From the NCBI GenBank assembly GCA_963772065.1, contig CAVYVZ010000002.1, positions 372,001-436,000 of the forward strand: a DNA stretch of 64,000 bases. The letters are read 5' to 3'. Shown here piece after piece: positions 1 through 9,595 of the stretch (position 1 is the first letter of the stretch; each line of letters begins with the position of its first letter). This DNA is from CAVYVZ01 sp963772065 (GTDB lineage: Bacteria > Acidobacteriota > Vicinamibacteria > Vicinamibacterales > UBA2999). The notes below the pieces were generated by a model. The model saw only the letters and a program-made list of their open reading frames with translations, made no database searches and was not told where the DNA came from. A program made the position numbers and the translations under genes.

Positions 1-1364
1 TTGTTGGGACGGTCCCAGTCCGTTCGTGCGAACGGCAGGTTGCCGCGGAAGGCGTCCACGGCCGTCCAGTTGAACCATGACCCGCGATACGTGATCTGGT
101 GCGCGTCGCGGACGCGGTAATCGAGGCGGATCGTGTCCTTCCGCTGGTCCCGTGGATTGTCGCTGCTCTGAATCAGATTGGCCGTGCCCTGACGGAACCC
201 GGGTGTCGGATCCGGGTACGTGTTCAGGAACGCGAGGCCGTTTGGCGACAGACGGTTCGCCGGGATGACGTTGTTCGGGAACGGCTGTCCGGTCAGCGGA
301 TCCGTGATCACGCGGGCGCCGGCGAAGAAGCCGTTGGCCGGATTGAGCAGCTCGCTGAAGTCTCCGCGGCGCATCGCCGCCGTTGGCACCGTAATGGTGT
401 TCGTTTCGAACTGGAAGAAGTCCACCCACTCCTGGGCGCCGAAGAAGAACAGCCGGTTCCTGAACCGCTCGCCAGGCACCGGACCACCGACGGAGTAGGC
501 CCACTGCTTGTAGTCGAACGGCGCCGGTCCGCTGCTCTCCGCGGGATTGGTGCTGCGGTTGCGCGACCACGTGTTCGCCTGGAGCGACTCGTCCCGGTAG
601 TACATCGAGGCGTTGCCGCTGTACCGATTGCTGCCGCTCTTCGTGACGAACCGGATCTGGCCGCCGCTGGCGCGCCCGTATTCCGGCATGTAGTTCGCCG
701 TGAGGACCTGGACCTCCTGCACCGCGTCAACGTCCTGAATGCCGATGATGGTTCCGGTCGACCGCGTCCGGACGCCGACCGCGCCGTCGATCGAAATCGT
801 GTTCTCGTCGGCGCGGCTGCCGTTGATGTTGAAGCCGCCGTTGCCGAGGTCGTCGAACCCGCGGCTGTTGAACGCGCCGCCGCTGACGCCGGCCTTGAGG
901 CCGACGACGCCGATCGGGTTGCGTCCGGAGAACGACATCAGCTCGATGTCCTTCGCCTCGACGGTCTTGCGAACCGTGACGTCGGTCTGGAGGGGTGTCG
1001 CCTCAGCCGTCACGGTGATGGCTTCGCTGATGGCGCCCGTTTCGAGCGTCGCATCGATCGCCATGCTCGCTGCGGCGTCGAGCGTGATCCCCGACTGAAC
1101 GGATTTCTTGAAGCCTTCGAGCTCAACGGCCACGTCGTACGTTCCCGGCGTCAGCGCCGGGAAGGAGTAGTAGCCTGTGGTATCCGTGACGGTCGTGCGC
1201 ACCTGTTGTGTCTGTGAGTGCGTCGCGGTCACGGTGGCGCCGGGAACGACGGCGCCGGTCTGGTCTTTAACAAATCCTGCGATTCGACCTCTATCGGACT
1301 GGGCGACGGCAGGTGCGGCAACGAGCGCCACGAGCGCAAGCGCCGCAAGGCAGGCACGGGTCAT
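1..1364 (-). CDS. TonB-dependent outer-membrane receptor, Oar-like, N-terminal part (runs off left edge)
   Basis: The frame is open from the ATG at 1364 to base 1, giving 454 codons of the N-terminal half. An AGGAGG ribosome site lies at 1373-1378, about 8 nt upstream of the ATG. The protein starts with a signal peptide ending near APAVAQ, followed by a carboxypeptidase-regulatory-like beta-sandwich (GATVTAT, TTGYYSFPALTPGTYDV). A plug domain follows, with the typical receptor motifs DGAVGVR, VQEVQVLTANY, EYGRASGGQI and FVTKSGSN. This is the arrangement of Oar-like receptors that abound in Acidobacteriota and usually lack a SusD partner. The substrate cannot be told from sequence. The gene is divergent from the GMC dehydrogenase pair across 134 bp in which I see no convincing promoter. 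The frame shows no break. Confidence 0.93.
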   Translation of the reverse strand, partial: MTRACLAALALVALVAAPAVAQSDRGRIAGFVKDQTGAVVPGATVTATHSQTQQVRTTVTDTTGYYSFPALTPGTYDVAVELEGFKKSVQSGITLDAAASMAIDATLETGAISEAITVTAEATPLQTDVTVRKTVEAKDIELMSFSGRNPIGVVGLKAGVSGGAFNSRGFDDLGNGGFNINGSRADENTISIDGAVGVRTRSTGTIIGIQDVDAVQEVQVLTANYMPEYGRASGGQIRFVTKSGSNRYSGNASMYYRDESLQANTWSRNRSTNPAESSGPAPFDYKQWAYSVGGPVPGERFRNRLFFFGAQEWVDFFQFETNTITVPTAAMRRGDFSELLNPANGFFAGARVITDPLTGQPFPNNVIPANRLSPNGLAFLNTYPDPTPGFRQGTANLIQSSDNPRDQRKDTIRLDYRVRDAHQITYRGSWFNWTAVDAFRGNLPFARTDWDRPN

Positions 1365-1498
1365 GGTCTAAACCTCCTCAGTAGTGCCCGGATCTGGCTG
1401 CGTTCAAAACAAGTGCGCGATGCTAATACGTTTTAGCTGCCCGGTTCAAGGGCAAGTCGCACTACAATCGGCGATCAATCGACGAGGTGACGACAGGG

Positions 1499-3221
1499 AT
1501 GCAAATTCTTCGAAACCGGAAAGAGTACGACGTCTGCATCGTGGGGTCCGGCGCGGGAGGCGGGATGGCGGCGAAGGTGCTCACCGACGCGGGCGCCAAC
1601 GTCGTGATGCTCGAGGCCGGCGTGATGTGGGACCCGGTGAAAGACTCCAAGATGTTTGCGTGGTCATACCAGTCGCCCCGGCGCGGCGCCGCCATACCCG
1701 AGCGGCAGTTCGGCGAATTCGACGCCGGGCTCGGCGGATGGACGCTCGACGGCGAGCCCTACACGACCGCCCCAGGAAACGAATTCGATTGGTTTCGTAC
1801 CCGGATGCTGGGTGGTCGGACCAATCACTGGGGACGAATCTCTCTTCGCTTCGGACCGGATGACTTCCGCCGCCGCAGCCTCGACGGCCTCGGCGACGAC
1901 TGGCCGATCTCCTACGACGAGCTCAAGCCGGTACTACGACAAGGTGGACGAGCTCGTCGGGATTTTCGGATCGCAGGAGGGCCTGCCCAACGAGCCCGAC
2001 GGCGTCTTCATGCCGCCGCCGCGCCCGCGCTGCTACGAGCTCCTGATCAAGCAGGCGGCCGACAAGCTGAAGATCACGTGCATCCCCAACCGCCTGTCGA
2101 TTCTCACCAAACCGCACAACGGGCGCGCGGCCTGCCACTACTGCGGGCAGTGCGGCCGCGGCTGCGCGGTTCACGCGAACTTCTCGTCGCCATCCGTGCT
2201 GCTCCCGCCGGCCTTGAAGACCGGCCGACTCCAGATCATCGCGAACGCGATGGCGCGCGAGGTGACGACCGACGAGAGCGGGCTGGCCACGGGCGTGGCC
2301 TACGTCGACCGGACCACGGGACGCGAGAATCACGTGCGCGCGCGCATTGTGGTGCTGGCGGCCAGCGCGTGCGAATCGGCGCGCATCCTGCTCAACTCGA
2401 AGTCCTCGCGGTTCCCGCAGGGGCTCGCGAACTCCAGCGGCGTCGTCGGACGGTATCTGACCGATACGACCGGCACGGGCGTTCGCGGCTTCATCCCGAA
2501 GATGATGTCGGGAATCCCGCACAACGAGGACGGCGTCGGCGGGGCGCATTTGTACATGCCCTGGTGGCTGAACAACAAGACGCTCGATTTCCCACGCGGC
2601 TATCACATCGAGCTCGGCGGCGGCCGCCGCATGCCGAGCTTCGGCGTCCTCGGCGGAATTCACGCGTACACCGGCGCGGAGGCCTCGGGGCGGCCAATCG
2701 CCGGGGGCGGGTACGGCCAGCAATTGAAGGACGACTACCGCCGCTTCTACGGCGCAACGGTCTCGTTCTCAGGCCGCGGTGAGATGATCCCCAACGAGCA
2801 CACCTACTGTGAGATCGATCCGAACATGGTGGATCGCTGGGGGATCCCGGTGCTGCGCTTCCACTTCAAGTGGACCGACCACGAATACAAACAGGTCAAG
2901 CACATGCAGGAGACCTTCCGCGCGCTCATCCACGAGATGGGCGGGACGCCGCTCAGCCCTATGCCGACCGCCGAGGACGGCTATGGAATCGAAGCGGGCG
3001 GTCGCATCATCCACGAGCTCGGGGTCACGCGCATGGGTAACGACCCGAAGACGTCGGTGCTGAACAGCAACTGCCAGGCGCACGACGTGAAGAACGTGTT
3101 CGTCACCGATGGCGGACCGTTCGTGTCGCAGGCCGACAAGAACCCCACGTGGACGATTCTCGCGCTGTCGATGCGCACGAGCGAGTACATCGCCGATCAG
3201 CGCAAGAAAGGGAGCCTCTGA
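1499..3221 (+). CDS. GMC-family FAD-dependent oxidoreductase, large subunit (one frameshift)
   Basis: About 573 residues when two frames are joined near 1930. The first frame ends at SYDELKP and the second continues YYDKVDELVG; the extra base is a G in GGTAC at 1930-1934. A Rossmann FAD motif (GSGAGGGMAAK) lies near residues 15-25, with NHWGRIS further on. A Cys-rich CHYCGQCGRGC stretch is in the middle, and a GMC C-terminal domain (NVFVTDGG, NPTWTILAL) ends the protein. ATG 1499 is preferred because GAGGTGA sits 8 nt upstream; GTG 1487 is in frame but lacks a site. No signal peptide is visible. Together with the next gene (2 nt gap) it resembles FAD-linked gluconate/sorbitol dehydrogenases, whose flavoprotein is exported together with a Tat-bearing small subunit. 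The substrate is unknown. Confidence 0.88.
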
Positions 3222-3223
3222 TC

Positions 3224-3839
3224 ATGGACGCGCTCGATCGTCGAAGCATGCTTCGGCTCCTCACGGCGGCTCCCGCCGCCGCGGGATTCGCGTGGACCGA
3301 GGCTGAGGCGCAGCACGCGCATCAGGCCGCACGCGCCGCACAAGGCGCCGCCAAGGCGGGCGCGGCGTACGCGCCGAAGTTCTTCACGCCGCACGAGTGG
3401 AAGACGGTCCGCGTCCTCGTGGACATCATCATTCCCAAGGACGCGCGTTCCGGCAGCGCCACCGACGCCGGCGTGCCGGAGTTCATGGACTTCATCGTGG
3501 CCGATCAGGAGACGCGGCAGACCGCGATGCGCGGCGGGCTCGCGTGGATCGATCGTGAATGTCAGGCGCGGTTCGACAAGGTGTTCCTCGACTGCACTGC
3601 CGGCCAGCGGACGGCGGTGCTCGACGACATCTCATGGCCTCAGCGCGCCAAACCGGACCTCTCGCACGGCGTGCGATTCTTCAGCAGCTTCCGCGATCTC
3701 ACCGCGACCGGCTTCTGGACGACCGAGATGGGGATGAAGGATCTTCAGGTACATCGGCAACGTCTACCTGACCAGCTGGCGTGGATGCCCGGACGAGTGC
3801 ATGAAAGCGCTCGGGGTCACGCACTCGACGGAGCCGTGA
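3224..3839 (+). CDS. Gluconate 2-dehydrogenase subunit 3-like protein, Tat signal (one frameshift)
   Basis: Small partner of the upstream GMC flavoprotein, about 204 residues after joining frames at the GGTAC at 3748-3752. The first frame reaches MGMKDLQ and the correct continuation is YIGNVYLTSWRGCPDECM, ending GVTHSTEP at a TGA at 3837-3839. The uncorrected frame runs on to 3856 with an unrelated tail. The N-terminus has a twin-arginine motif (DRRSMLRLL) followed by an Ala-rich hydrophobic stretch, so it is probably the Tat carrier for the complex. The middle (FFTPHEWKTVRVLVDIIIP, DFIVADQ) is typical of gluconate dehydrogenase subunit 3. No cytochrome c subunit gene is adjacent, so the electron acceptor is unresolved. 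Confidence 0.87.
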
Positions 3840-3878
3840 AACGGCTTACGGCGTAAGGCTTAGGGCTCACGGCCTTGA

Positions 3879-3934
3879 CGGCTTACGGCTTAAGCCGACG
3901 AAGCCTTAAGCCCTGAGCCTTAAGCCGTAAGCCG
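3879..3934. terminator. 16-bp perfect inverted repeat between convergent genes, possible bidirectional terminator
   Basis: CGGCTTACGGCTTAAG at 3879-3894 is exactly reverse-complementary to 3919-3934, with a 24-nt loop. Further partial copies of the GGCTTA(C/A)GG unit surround it (3841-3870 and inside the loop). It lies between the convergent stops of the dehydrogenase subunit and the kinase. There is no T-run, so termination is inferred from position only. It may instead be an intergenic repeat element. Confidence 0.45.
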
Positions 3935-3939
3935 ATTGA

Positions 3940-6611
3940 TTACCGAATCGCCGAATGCGCTGAGCGCTGCCTCCTGGCCTCGGCGAGGTGCCGCTCGGCA
4001 GCCGCTCGTTCGCGCGCGCGGCCGCCTCCGTCGCGTTCGAGCGTCGCCACGGCGCTGACGAGCAGCGCTTCGGCCTCCTCGTGCCGCCCGAGATCGCTGA
4101 GGACGGCGCCGAGCGCCGCTTCGGCCTCGCCGATGCGCCAGTGGCCGGCGGCATGGATTTGCCGCCGCACGTCGACCGCGCGTCGCAGTTCCTGCTCGGC
4201 GCGCGCGTAGTCGCCGATCGCGGCGTGGAAATCGCCAAGCGCCGCCCAGGCACGTGCGACGTAGACGTCGCGTTCGCCGAACGTCCGCCGCGCGATGGCC
4301 ACGGCCGACTCGCGCAGCTCGCCGGCCTCGCTGGCGTTGCCGGTTGTCTGCAGGAAAGCCGCGAGCTCGGCCTGCGCCGTGAGGGCAAGCGGGTGACCCT
4401 CGCCGAGTGAGGACCGGCTCGCGGCCAGCGCTCGTCGGAGCAGCTCTTCCGCCTCGTTGGTCTTTCCGCGATCCGCCAGAATGCCGCCGAGCCGCTGCGT
4501 GGCGACGATCACCTCGCGGTGCTCGGGGCCGTGCAGCGCCTGCCACATCGCGAGCGATTCGGAGGCCAGCTTCTCCGCGGCGACGAGCTCGCCGCTGTCG
4601 CGAAGCGCGCCCGCGAACTCGCTCAGGCACGTGGCGATGTCGGGATGGCCGGCGGGGTACCATCGGCGGGCGAGCTCGAGGGCTTCCGCGTACAGAGCCT
4701 GAGCCTCTTGCGGCTTGCGCTCGAAATGATGGCGCAGCCGCGCGAGGTTGACGAGCCCCTTGACGCGCAAATCTGCCGAGGCCCCGGGCATCTTGCGCGC
4801 GATCTCCACGGCCTCGCGAAACAACGGTTCGCCCGCGGCACTGTTTCCCTGCCGCAGGTACGCGAGCGCAAGCTCGTGCATCGTTTCCACGATCTCCGTG
4901 CCCCGGTCGCCGCCGTGCCGCCGGCGCAGCTCCACCGCCTCGACGAGCGGCGCCACGGCCTCTCCGTGCTTGCCCGACGCGCTGAGCACGCGTCCAATGC
5001 CCTCGAGCGACGCTGCCACCTGGTTCGGCGGGGCGCCCAGTTGGCGCCGGAGCGCGAGCGCGTCGCGATGGGCCTTTTCGGCATGCGCGTACTCGCTCCG
5101 CTCTTCCTGCAGGTCCGCCAGGTTGGCGAGCGCCTCCGCGAATGCCAGGCTGTTCGGTCCCGACGTCCGCCGGCGCAGCTCCATGGCGCGCTCGAGCGCT
5201 TTGCCCGCGGGCTCGGTCAACGCCAGATTGCGATAGAGGCGGCCAACCACGCCGTACATCGTGGCCTGCGCGTCGGGATCGTCGGCGAGCTCCACGGCGA
5301 TACGTTCGGTTCCGCGGTCGAGGAGCTCGCGGGCGGTAATTGCGCCGCCCTGCATGCGACCCGGCTCCGCGAGCCGAAAGAGATCGGTCACGAGGGTCGA
5401 GACCCGCTGCGCGCGGGCGGCCGACGCCTGCGCTCTGCGCGCCTGGATCATCGTGGCCACCGTGCCGGTCAGCAGCGCGGCCGCCACGAGCAGGCTTGCC
5501 GCGACCGCGATCCGATGCCGGCGTACGAACTTGCCGGCGCGGTATGCCGCGCTGTCGGCCCGGGCGGCCACCGGCAAGCCGCGCAGGTAGTGATCCAGAT
5601 CCTGCGCGAACAGCTCCACCGATGCGTACCGGCGCGCGGGCTCCTTGCTCAACGCCTTGAGGACGACGTTGTCGAGGATCGGCGTCGACGCCGGGCGTGA
5701 CAGGCTCGGTCTCGCAGATGATGCGCTCGACGTGCGACGGGGTGTCTTCCTCGAAGCGGTGCGCCACGTTCCCCGTCACGAGACGGTAGAGCAGCGCGCC
5801 GAGCGAGTACACGTCCGAGGCGGTTGTGACCGGCGCGCCGCGCACCTGTTCGGGGCTGGCGTAGTCGCGCGTGAACAGGCGGACGGCCGGCTGTGTTTCG
5901 TCGCTGCGCCTCATCGGATCGAGCAGCTTGGCGATTCCGAAGTCGAGCAGCTTCACCTGTCCGGCCGCGTCGACGAACACGTTGTTCGGCTTGAGATCGC
6001 GGTGCACGACGAGGCTCCGGTGGGCGGAGGCCACCGCGTCGCAGATCTGAAGAAACAGCCTGACGCGCGATCTGATGTCGAGCCGCTTCTCGTCGCAGTA
6101 CCGGTCCACCGGGCGGCCGTCGACGTACTCCATCGTGAAGTACGGATGGCCCTCTTCCGTGACGCCACCATCGAAGAGCGCGGCGATGTTGCGGTGCGAC
6201 AGCCTGGCGAGTATGTCGCGCTCCGCGAAGAAGCGCTCTCGCAGGCTCTTGTCGAACACCGGACTCTGCGCCAGCTTCAGCGCCACTTCGCGCCGGGTAC
6301 TGACCGTCGGCGCGGCGCGCGAGATACACGACGCCCATGCCGCCGCGGCCGAGCTCCTGCACGAGCCGGTAGGGGCCGACTCGGACGGAGCCGGCGGCGT
6401 CATCCACGCCAACGGGCGATCCCAACGCCGCGGCGAGCGATTCAATCGGCCCCTGCTGAATGTCCTGGGCGGCCAGGAGCGACTTCAGCTCGCGGGCGAG
6501 CTCGGCGTCGCCGGCACACTCGGCATCGATGAACGCGGTGCGCGCGTCCGGTGCGCAGCGAAGCGCCCGATCCAGGAGCTCGGAGAGCCGCTGCCAGGCG
6601 TCGTCACTCAC
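3940..6611 (-). CDS. Transmembrane Ser/Thr protein kinase with C-terminal TPR region (two frameshifts)
   Basis: Joining three frames gives about 889 residues. Frames change at 6297-6300 (an extra base at GGGTAC; GQY then continues RREVALKL) and at about 5690 (GGG for GG; EPVTP then continues ASTPILDNVVLKAL). The Hanks kinase domain at about residues 78-345 has the Gly-rich loop GRGGMGVVYLARR, the VALK lysine, catalytic HRDLKPNN, DFGIAK and YASPEQVRG. A single membrane segment (IAVAASLLVAAALLTG) lies near 363-386. The rest is a long series of TPR-like helices, probably extracytoplasmic. The start at 6611 overlaps the end of the sigma factor by 8 nt, so both are one operon. This pairing is common in Acidobacteriota; the signal sensed is unknown. 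Confidence 0.9.
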
Positions 6612-7182
6612 GGACCGGACCTCTGGCGAGAAGCTCGCGCGTCAGCCACGCCCGCGCCGTCGTCCAATGGCGCTTCACCGTTGCCGGCGACAGATCCATC
6701 GCTGCCGCTGTTTCGTCGATCGTCAGCCCCATGAAGATCCGGCACTCGACGACGCGCGCCGCGGAGGGCGCGATCTTCTGAAGCCGGTCGAGCGCCTCGT
6801 GCACGGCGAGCACGTCCTCGAGGCGATCGTCGGTGACGAGTGGCACCGACTCGATGTCCACCGACACGGCGCCGGCCCCGCGCTTCTGCGCGCGTCGCGC
6901 GACCGCGTGGTTCACGAGCACGCGCCGCATGGCACGTGCCGCAACGGCGAAGAAGTGGGAGCGGTCCTGCCAGGCGATGCGGCGCAGCGCCGACAGCCGC
7001 ATGTAGGCCTCGTTGGCGAGGGCCGTCGCGCTCAGCGTGTGCCCGCGGCGTTCGCGCCGGAGCGCGCTGGATGCCAGGCGGCGCAGCGAGCCGTACACCA
7101 TCGGAAAGAGGCGGTCGAATGCCGTGCGTTCGCCGCGGCCGGCGTGGTGGAGGAGCGTCGTTACGCTTGTGCGGTCGCCCAT
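6604..7182 (-). CDS. ECF-type RNA polymerase sigma factor (Acidobacteria-type, kinase-linked)
   Basis: 192 residues from ATG 7182 (GDRTSVTTLL). In-frame upstream codons exist but give a low-complexity leader, so this start is preferred. Region 2 is seen in LFPMVYGSLRRLA, ANEAYMRL and HFFAVAARAMRRVLV. Region 4 is seen in GLTIDETAAAMDLSPATV followed by a KRHW recognition helix. These are features of the ECF subfamily often found beside Ser/Thr kinases in Acidobacteriota and Planctomycetes. The stop overlaps the kinase start, so the two are co-translated. No anti-sigma factor is adjacent, and the kinase may control it by phosphorylation; that is inference. Confidence 0.9.
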   Translation of the reverse strand: MGDRTSVTTLLHHAGRGERTAFDRLFPMVYGSLRRLASSALRRERRGHTLSATALANEAYMRLSALRRIAWQDRSHFFAVAARAMRRVLVNHAVARRAQKRGAGAVSVDIESVPLVTDDRLEDVLAVHEALDRLQKIAPSAARVVECRIFMGLTIDETAAAMDLSPATVKRHWTTARAWLTRELLARGPVRE

Positions 7183-7306
7183 GGTGCTCCGGGTCGTGAG
7201 CCGGTTCCGAGGGGTTTGCGGCCTATTCGAACGCCGCCGCTCGCCGCCTGTGGAATATGGCACAAACCACGGCTCGACCAGCTCACCGTTTTCTCAGGAG
7301 CATCTC

Positions 7307-7945
7307 ATGTCTTTGCAGCTTGGCGATTTGGCCCCCGACTTCACGGCGCAGACCACCGAAGGGTCCCTGACCTTTCATGCATGGCTCGGCAACAACTGGG
7401 GCGTGCTCTTTTCGCATCCCAAGGACTTCACGCCCGTCTGCACGACGGAGCTGGGGGAGCTGGCCAGGCTGAAACCGGAGTTCGATCGGCGAGGGACCAA
7501 GGTGATCGGCCTCAGCGTGGACCCGGTCGCGGACCATGTGGCGTGGTCCCGGGATGTCGCCGAGGTGCAGGGGCATGCGCCGAACTTCCCGATGATCGCC
7601 GACGCCGATCGGCGCATCTCGCTGCTCTACGGAATGATTCACCCGTCGGCGAGCGACTCCATGACCGTGCGATCGGTCTTCTTCATCGGCCCCGACAAGC
7701 GCGTCAAGCTCACGCTCACGTATCCGGCCAGCACCGGCCGGAACTTCGACGAGCTGCTGCGCGTCCTCGACTCGCTCCAGCTCACCGCCCGTCACCAGGT
7801 CGCGACGCCGGCGAACTGGAAGAGCGGCGAGGACGTCGTCATCGTGCCGGCCGTAACGGATGCGGACGCGCGCGCCCGGTACCCGCAGGGATGGCGTGCA
7901 CCCAAGCCTTATCTGCGGTTCGTCCCAGCTCCGCCTGGGAGCTGA
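7307..7945 (+). CDS. Peroxiredoxin, 1-Cys (Prx6) type
   Basis: 212 residues. It reduces hydrogen peroxide and organic peroxides. The peroxidatic Cys45 lies in HPKDFTPVCTTE, the Prx6-type signature, and the fold continues through VIGLSVDPVADHV and YPASTGRNFDE. The C-terminal extension (ANWKSGEDVVIVPAV, YPQGWRAPKPYLRF) is the Prx6 dimerisation domain. The length is normal for the group. ATG 7307 is preceded by CAGGAG at 7295-7300. It is divergent from the sigma factor across 124 bp. No OxyR-like gene is nearby. It is probably cytoplasmic, as there is no signal peptide. Confidence 0.95.
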   Translation: MSLQLGDLAPDFTAQTTEGSLTFHAWLGNNWGVLFSHPKDFTPVCTTELGELARLKPEFDRRGTKVIGLSVDPVADHVAWSRDVAEVQGHAPNFPMIADADRRISLLYGMIHPSASDSMTVRSVFFIGPDKRVKLTLTYPASTGRNFDELLRVLDSLQLTARHQVATPANWKSGEDVVIVPAVTDADARARYPQGWRAPKPYLRFVPAPPGS

Positions 7946-7973
7946 AGACCGCGTAGTACACTTGCCATCTGGA

Positions 7974-8051
7974 ATTTTTGATCTTTGATTTTTGTTCTTT
8001 GATTTGCGCTTCGAATCAAAAATCAAAAATCAAAAATCAAAGATCAAAAAT
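7974..8051. repeat. 21-bp perfect inverted repeat in an AT-rich ATCAAAA-repeat block
   Basis: The arms at 7974-7994 and 8031-8051 are exactly complementary; the core unit is TTTTTGATCTTTGATTTTTG on the left arm. The space between holds further tandem ATCAAAA copies. At well under 35 percent GC it stands out sharply from its surroundings. It sits directly upstream of the MATE gene start (8061) and after the peroxiredoxin stop. It could be a terminator, a regulatory palindrome or a slippage-grown repeat. Confidence 0.8.
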
Positions 8052-8060
8052 CAGTTTTGG

Positions 8061-9458
8061 ATGGCTGACCTCGCGCCCAAACCAGCACAGACATTCGATC
8101 GCTCCATTATCGAAGGCCCCATCGGTCCGGCCGTCTGGCGGCTCGCCTGGCCGACGATGCTGCAGAACGTCATCGCTGGACTGCAGGGGATCATCGATCA
8201 CGCCATGGTGGGCCACTTCGTCGGCTATACGGCGAATGCGGCCATAGGGGTCAGCTGGCAGATCATCCTCGTCGTGATCGTGTTCATGAGCTCGCTCTTC
8301 ACGGGCATGGCCGTGCTCGTGGCGCGTTTTGCCGGGGCGAACCAGCCGGACAAAGTGAACCGCTGCGTCTACCAGGCGTTCCTCACCGCGCTCGCCCTGG
8401 CGGTCATCCTCGGTGCGGTCGGCTACGCCGCGTCGCCGGCGCTGCTCGAGGTCGTGAATGCGGCACCCGAGGTGCGTCGCGAGGCGCTGCCGTTCCTGCG
8501 CGCGATGTTCCTCGGCAACTTCGGCCTGATGATGTTCTTCATGTTGAGCGGCGCATTCCGCGCCGCCGGGGATCCGCGGACGCCGCTGCGGCTCGGCGTG
8601 ACGATGACGGTGCTCACCGTGGCGTTCAACGTGACGCTGATTCCGGCCTTCGGCACGCTCGGCGCCGCGTTCGGCACGATTGCGAGCAGCACCATCGTCG
8701 CCGCCTACGGCATGTGGCGGCTCTTCACGCCAGGGTCGGTGATTCACTTCGACACGCACATGGACAAGCGTCCGGATTTCGTCATCATCCGGTCGCTGTT
8801 CCGGTTTGGTCTCCCCACCGGCGTGCAGGGCATCGCGATGAACATCGCCGGCGTCCTGCTGCTCCGCTTCATCGGATCGCTCGAGCACAGCGCCGCGGCG
8901 CAGGCGGCGTTTGCGGTCGGCTACGCCGAGCTCTTCTCGCTGATTACGTGGACGTCGGTCGGTCTGATGGGCGCCTCGGCGACGATCGCGGGACAGAACC
9001 TCGGTGCGGGAAACCCGGACCGCGCGGTGCGAGGTGTCGCGGTGGCGTCGCGAATCGGCCTCGGCGTCGCGGCGATTGTCGGCGCGCTCTTCGTGTTCGT
9101 TCCCGAATACCTGCTCGCTGTGTTCGGCATGACCGAGCCCCTCGTGACGGACCTCGGTGAGGAGCTCCTCATGTATCTCAGCGTCTCCGGGTTCTTCATC
9201 ACGGTGGCGCTGTCGTACACCGGCGGCCTTCAGGGCAGTGGCGACACCCGAAGTCCGCTCTTCATCTCGATCGTGTCGCAGATCGGCGTACCGATTGGCC
9301 TCTGCACGATCTTTCAGGCCGCCGGCGGTCTCGAGCCTGGCGAGATCTGGCTGTCGATCGTGCTGGGCCATCTGACGCGAGCCGTGCTCAGCGTGATGCG
9401 ATTCAGGCAGGGCAAGTGGCGGCATATCGCGGTGGATATCGAACCTGCCCGCCCCTAG
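8061..9458 (+). CDS. MATE family multidrug/toxin efflux transporter
   Basis: 465 residues with twelve hydrophobic segments in two homologous halves. The N-half begins GPIGPAVWRLAWPTMLQNVI and the C-half begins RFGLPTGVQGIAMN. The conserved MATE motif is seen in GAFRAAGDPRTPLRLG and its C-half counterpart in GGLQGSGDTRSPLF. NorM/DinF-like antiporters export cationic drugs or metabolites using Na+ or H+. ATG 8061 follows the AT-rich palindrome; no strong ribosome site is visible, so an in-frame earlier codon at 7992 is possible but would be inside the repeat. It is a single gene, with no linked regulator. Confidence 0.93.
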   Translation: MADLAPKPAQTFDRSIIEGPIGPAVWRLAWPTMLQNVIAGLQGIIDHAMVGHFVGYTANAAIGVSWQIILVVIVFMSSLFTGMAVLVARFAGANQPDKVNRCVYQAFLTALALAVILGAVGYAASPALLEVVNAAPEVRREALPFLRAMFLGNFGLMMFFMLSGAFRAAGDPRTPLRLGVTMTVLTVAFNVTLIPAFGTLGAAFGTIASSTIVAAYGMWRLFTPGSVIHFDTHMDKRPDFVIIRSLFRFGLPTGVQGIAMNIAGVLLLRFIGSLEHSAAAQAAFAVGYAELFSLITWTSVGLMGASATIAGQNLGAGNPDRAVRGVAVASRIGLGVAAIVGALFVFVPEYLLAVFGMTEPLVTDLGEELLMYLSVSGFFITVALSYTGGLQGSGDTRSPLFISIVSQIGVPIGLCTIFQAAGGLEPGEIWLSIVLGHLTRAVLSVMRFRQGKWRHIAVDIEPARP

Positions 9459-9497
9459 CACTCACTCGTGCGAGTGCTTTGTGACAAGCGCGGTCAG

Positions 9498-9520
9498 GAG
9501 AATCATCGAGCGAAGCGGAC
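9498..9520 (+). repeat. Dispersed 23-bp intergenic repeat, copy 1
   Basis: Contains AATCATCGAGCGAAGCGGAC (9501-9520) preceded by GAG. The same 23 bases recur in reverse complement at 20881-20903, and the 20-base core recurs at 21068-21087. All copies are intergenic. The 137-bp gap it lies in (9459-9595) also has GAGAATC and GGGAATT direct repeats and no gene. Confidence 0.8.
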
Positions 9521-9595
9521 GAGCGAAGTCCTGAGAATCACGTGAAGTCGTGAGAATCGGTTTGGGAATTGGGAATTGGGGTGTTGGGAGTTGAC

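Noticed and set aside
1365..1498. Divergent promoter between the receptor and the GMC gene
   Set aside because: Only weak TTGAAC and TATTAG-like boxes with poor spacing are visible; not enough to call.
8037..9461. 474-codon open frame antisense to the MATE gene
   Set aside because: It mirrors a clear 12-helix transporter, and its His/Arg-rich product has no fold signature.
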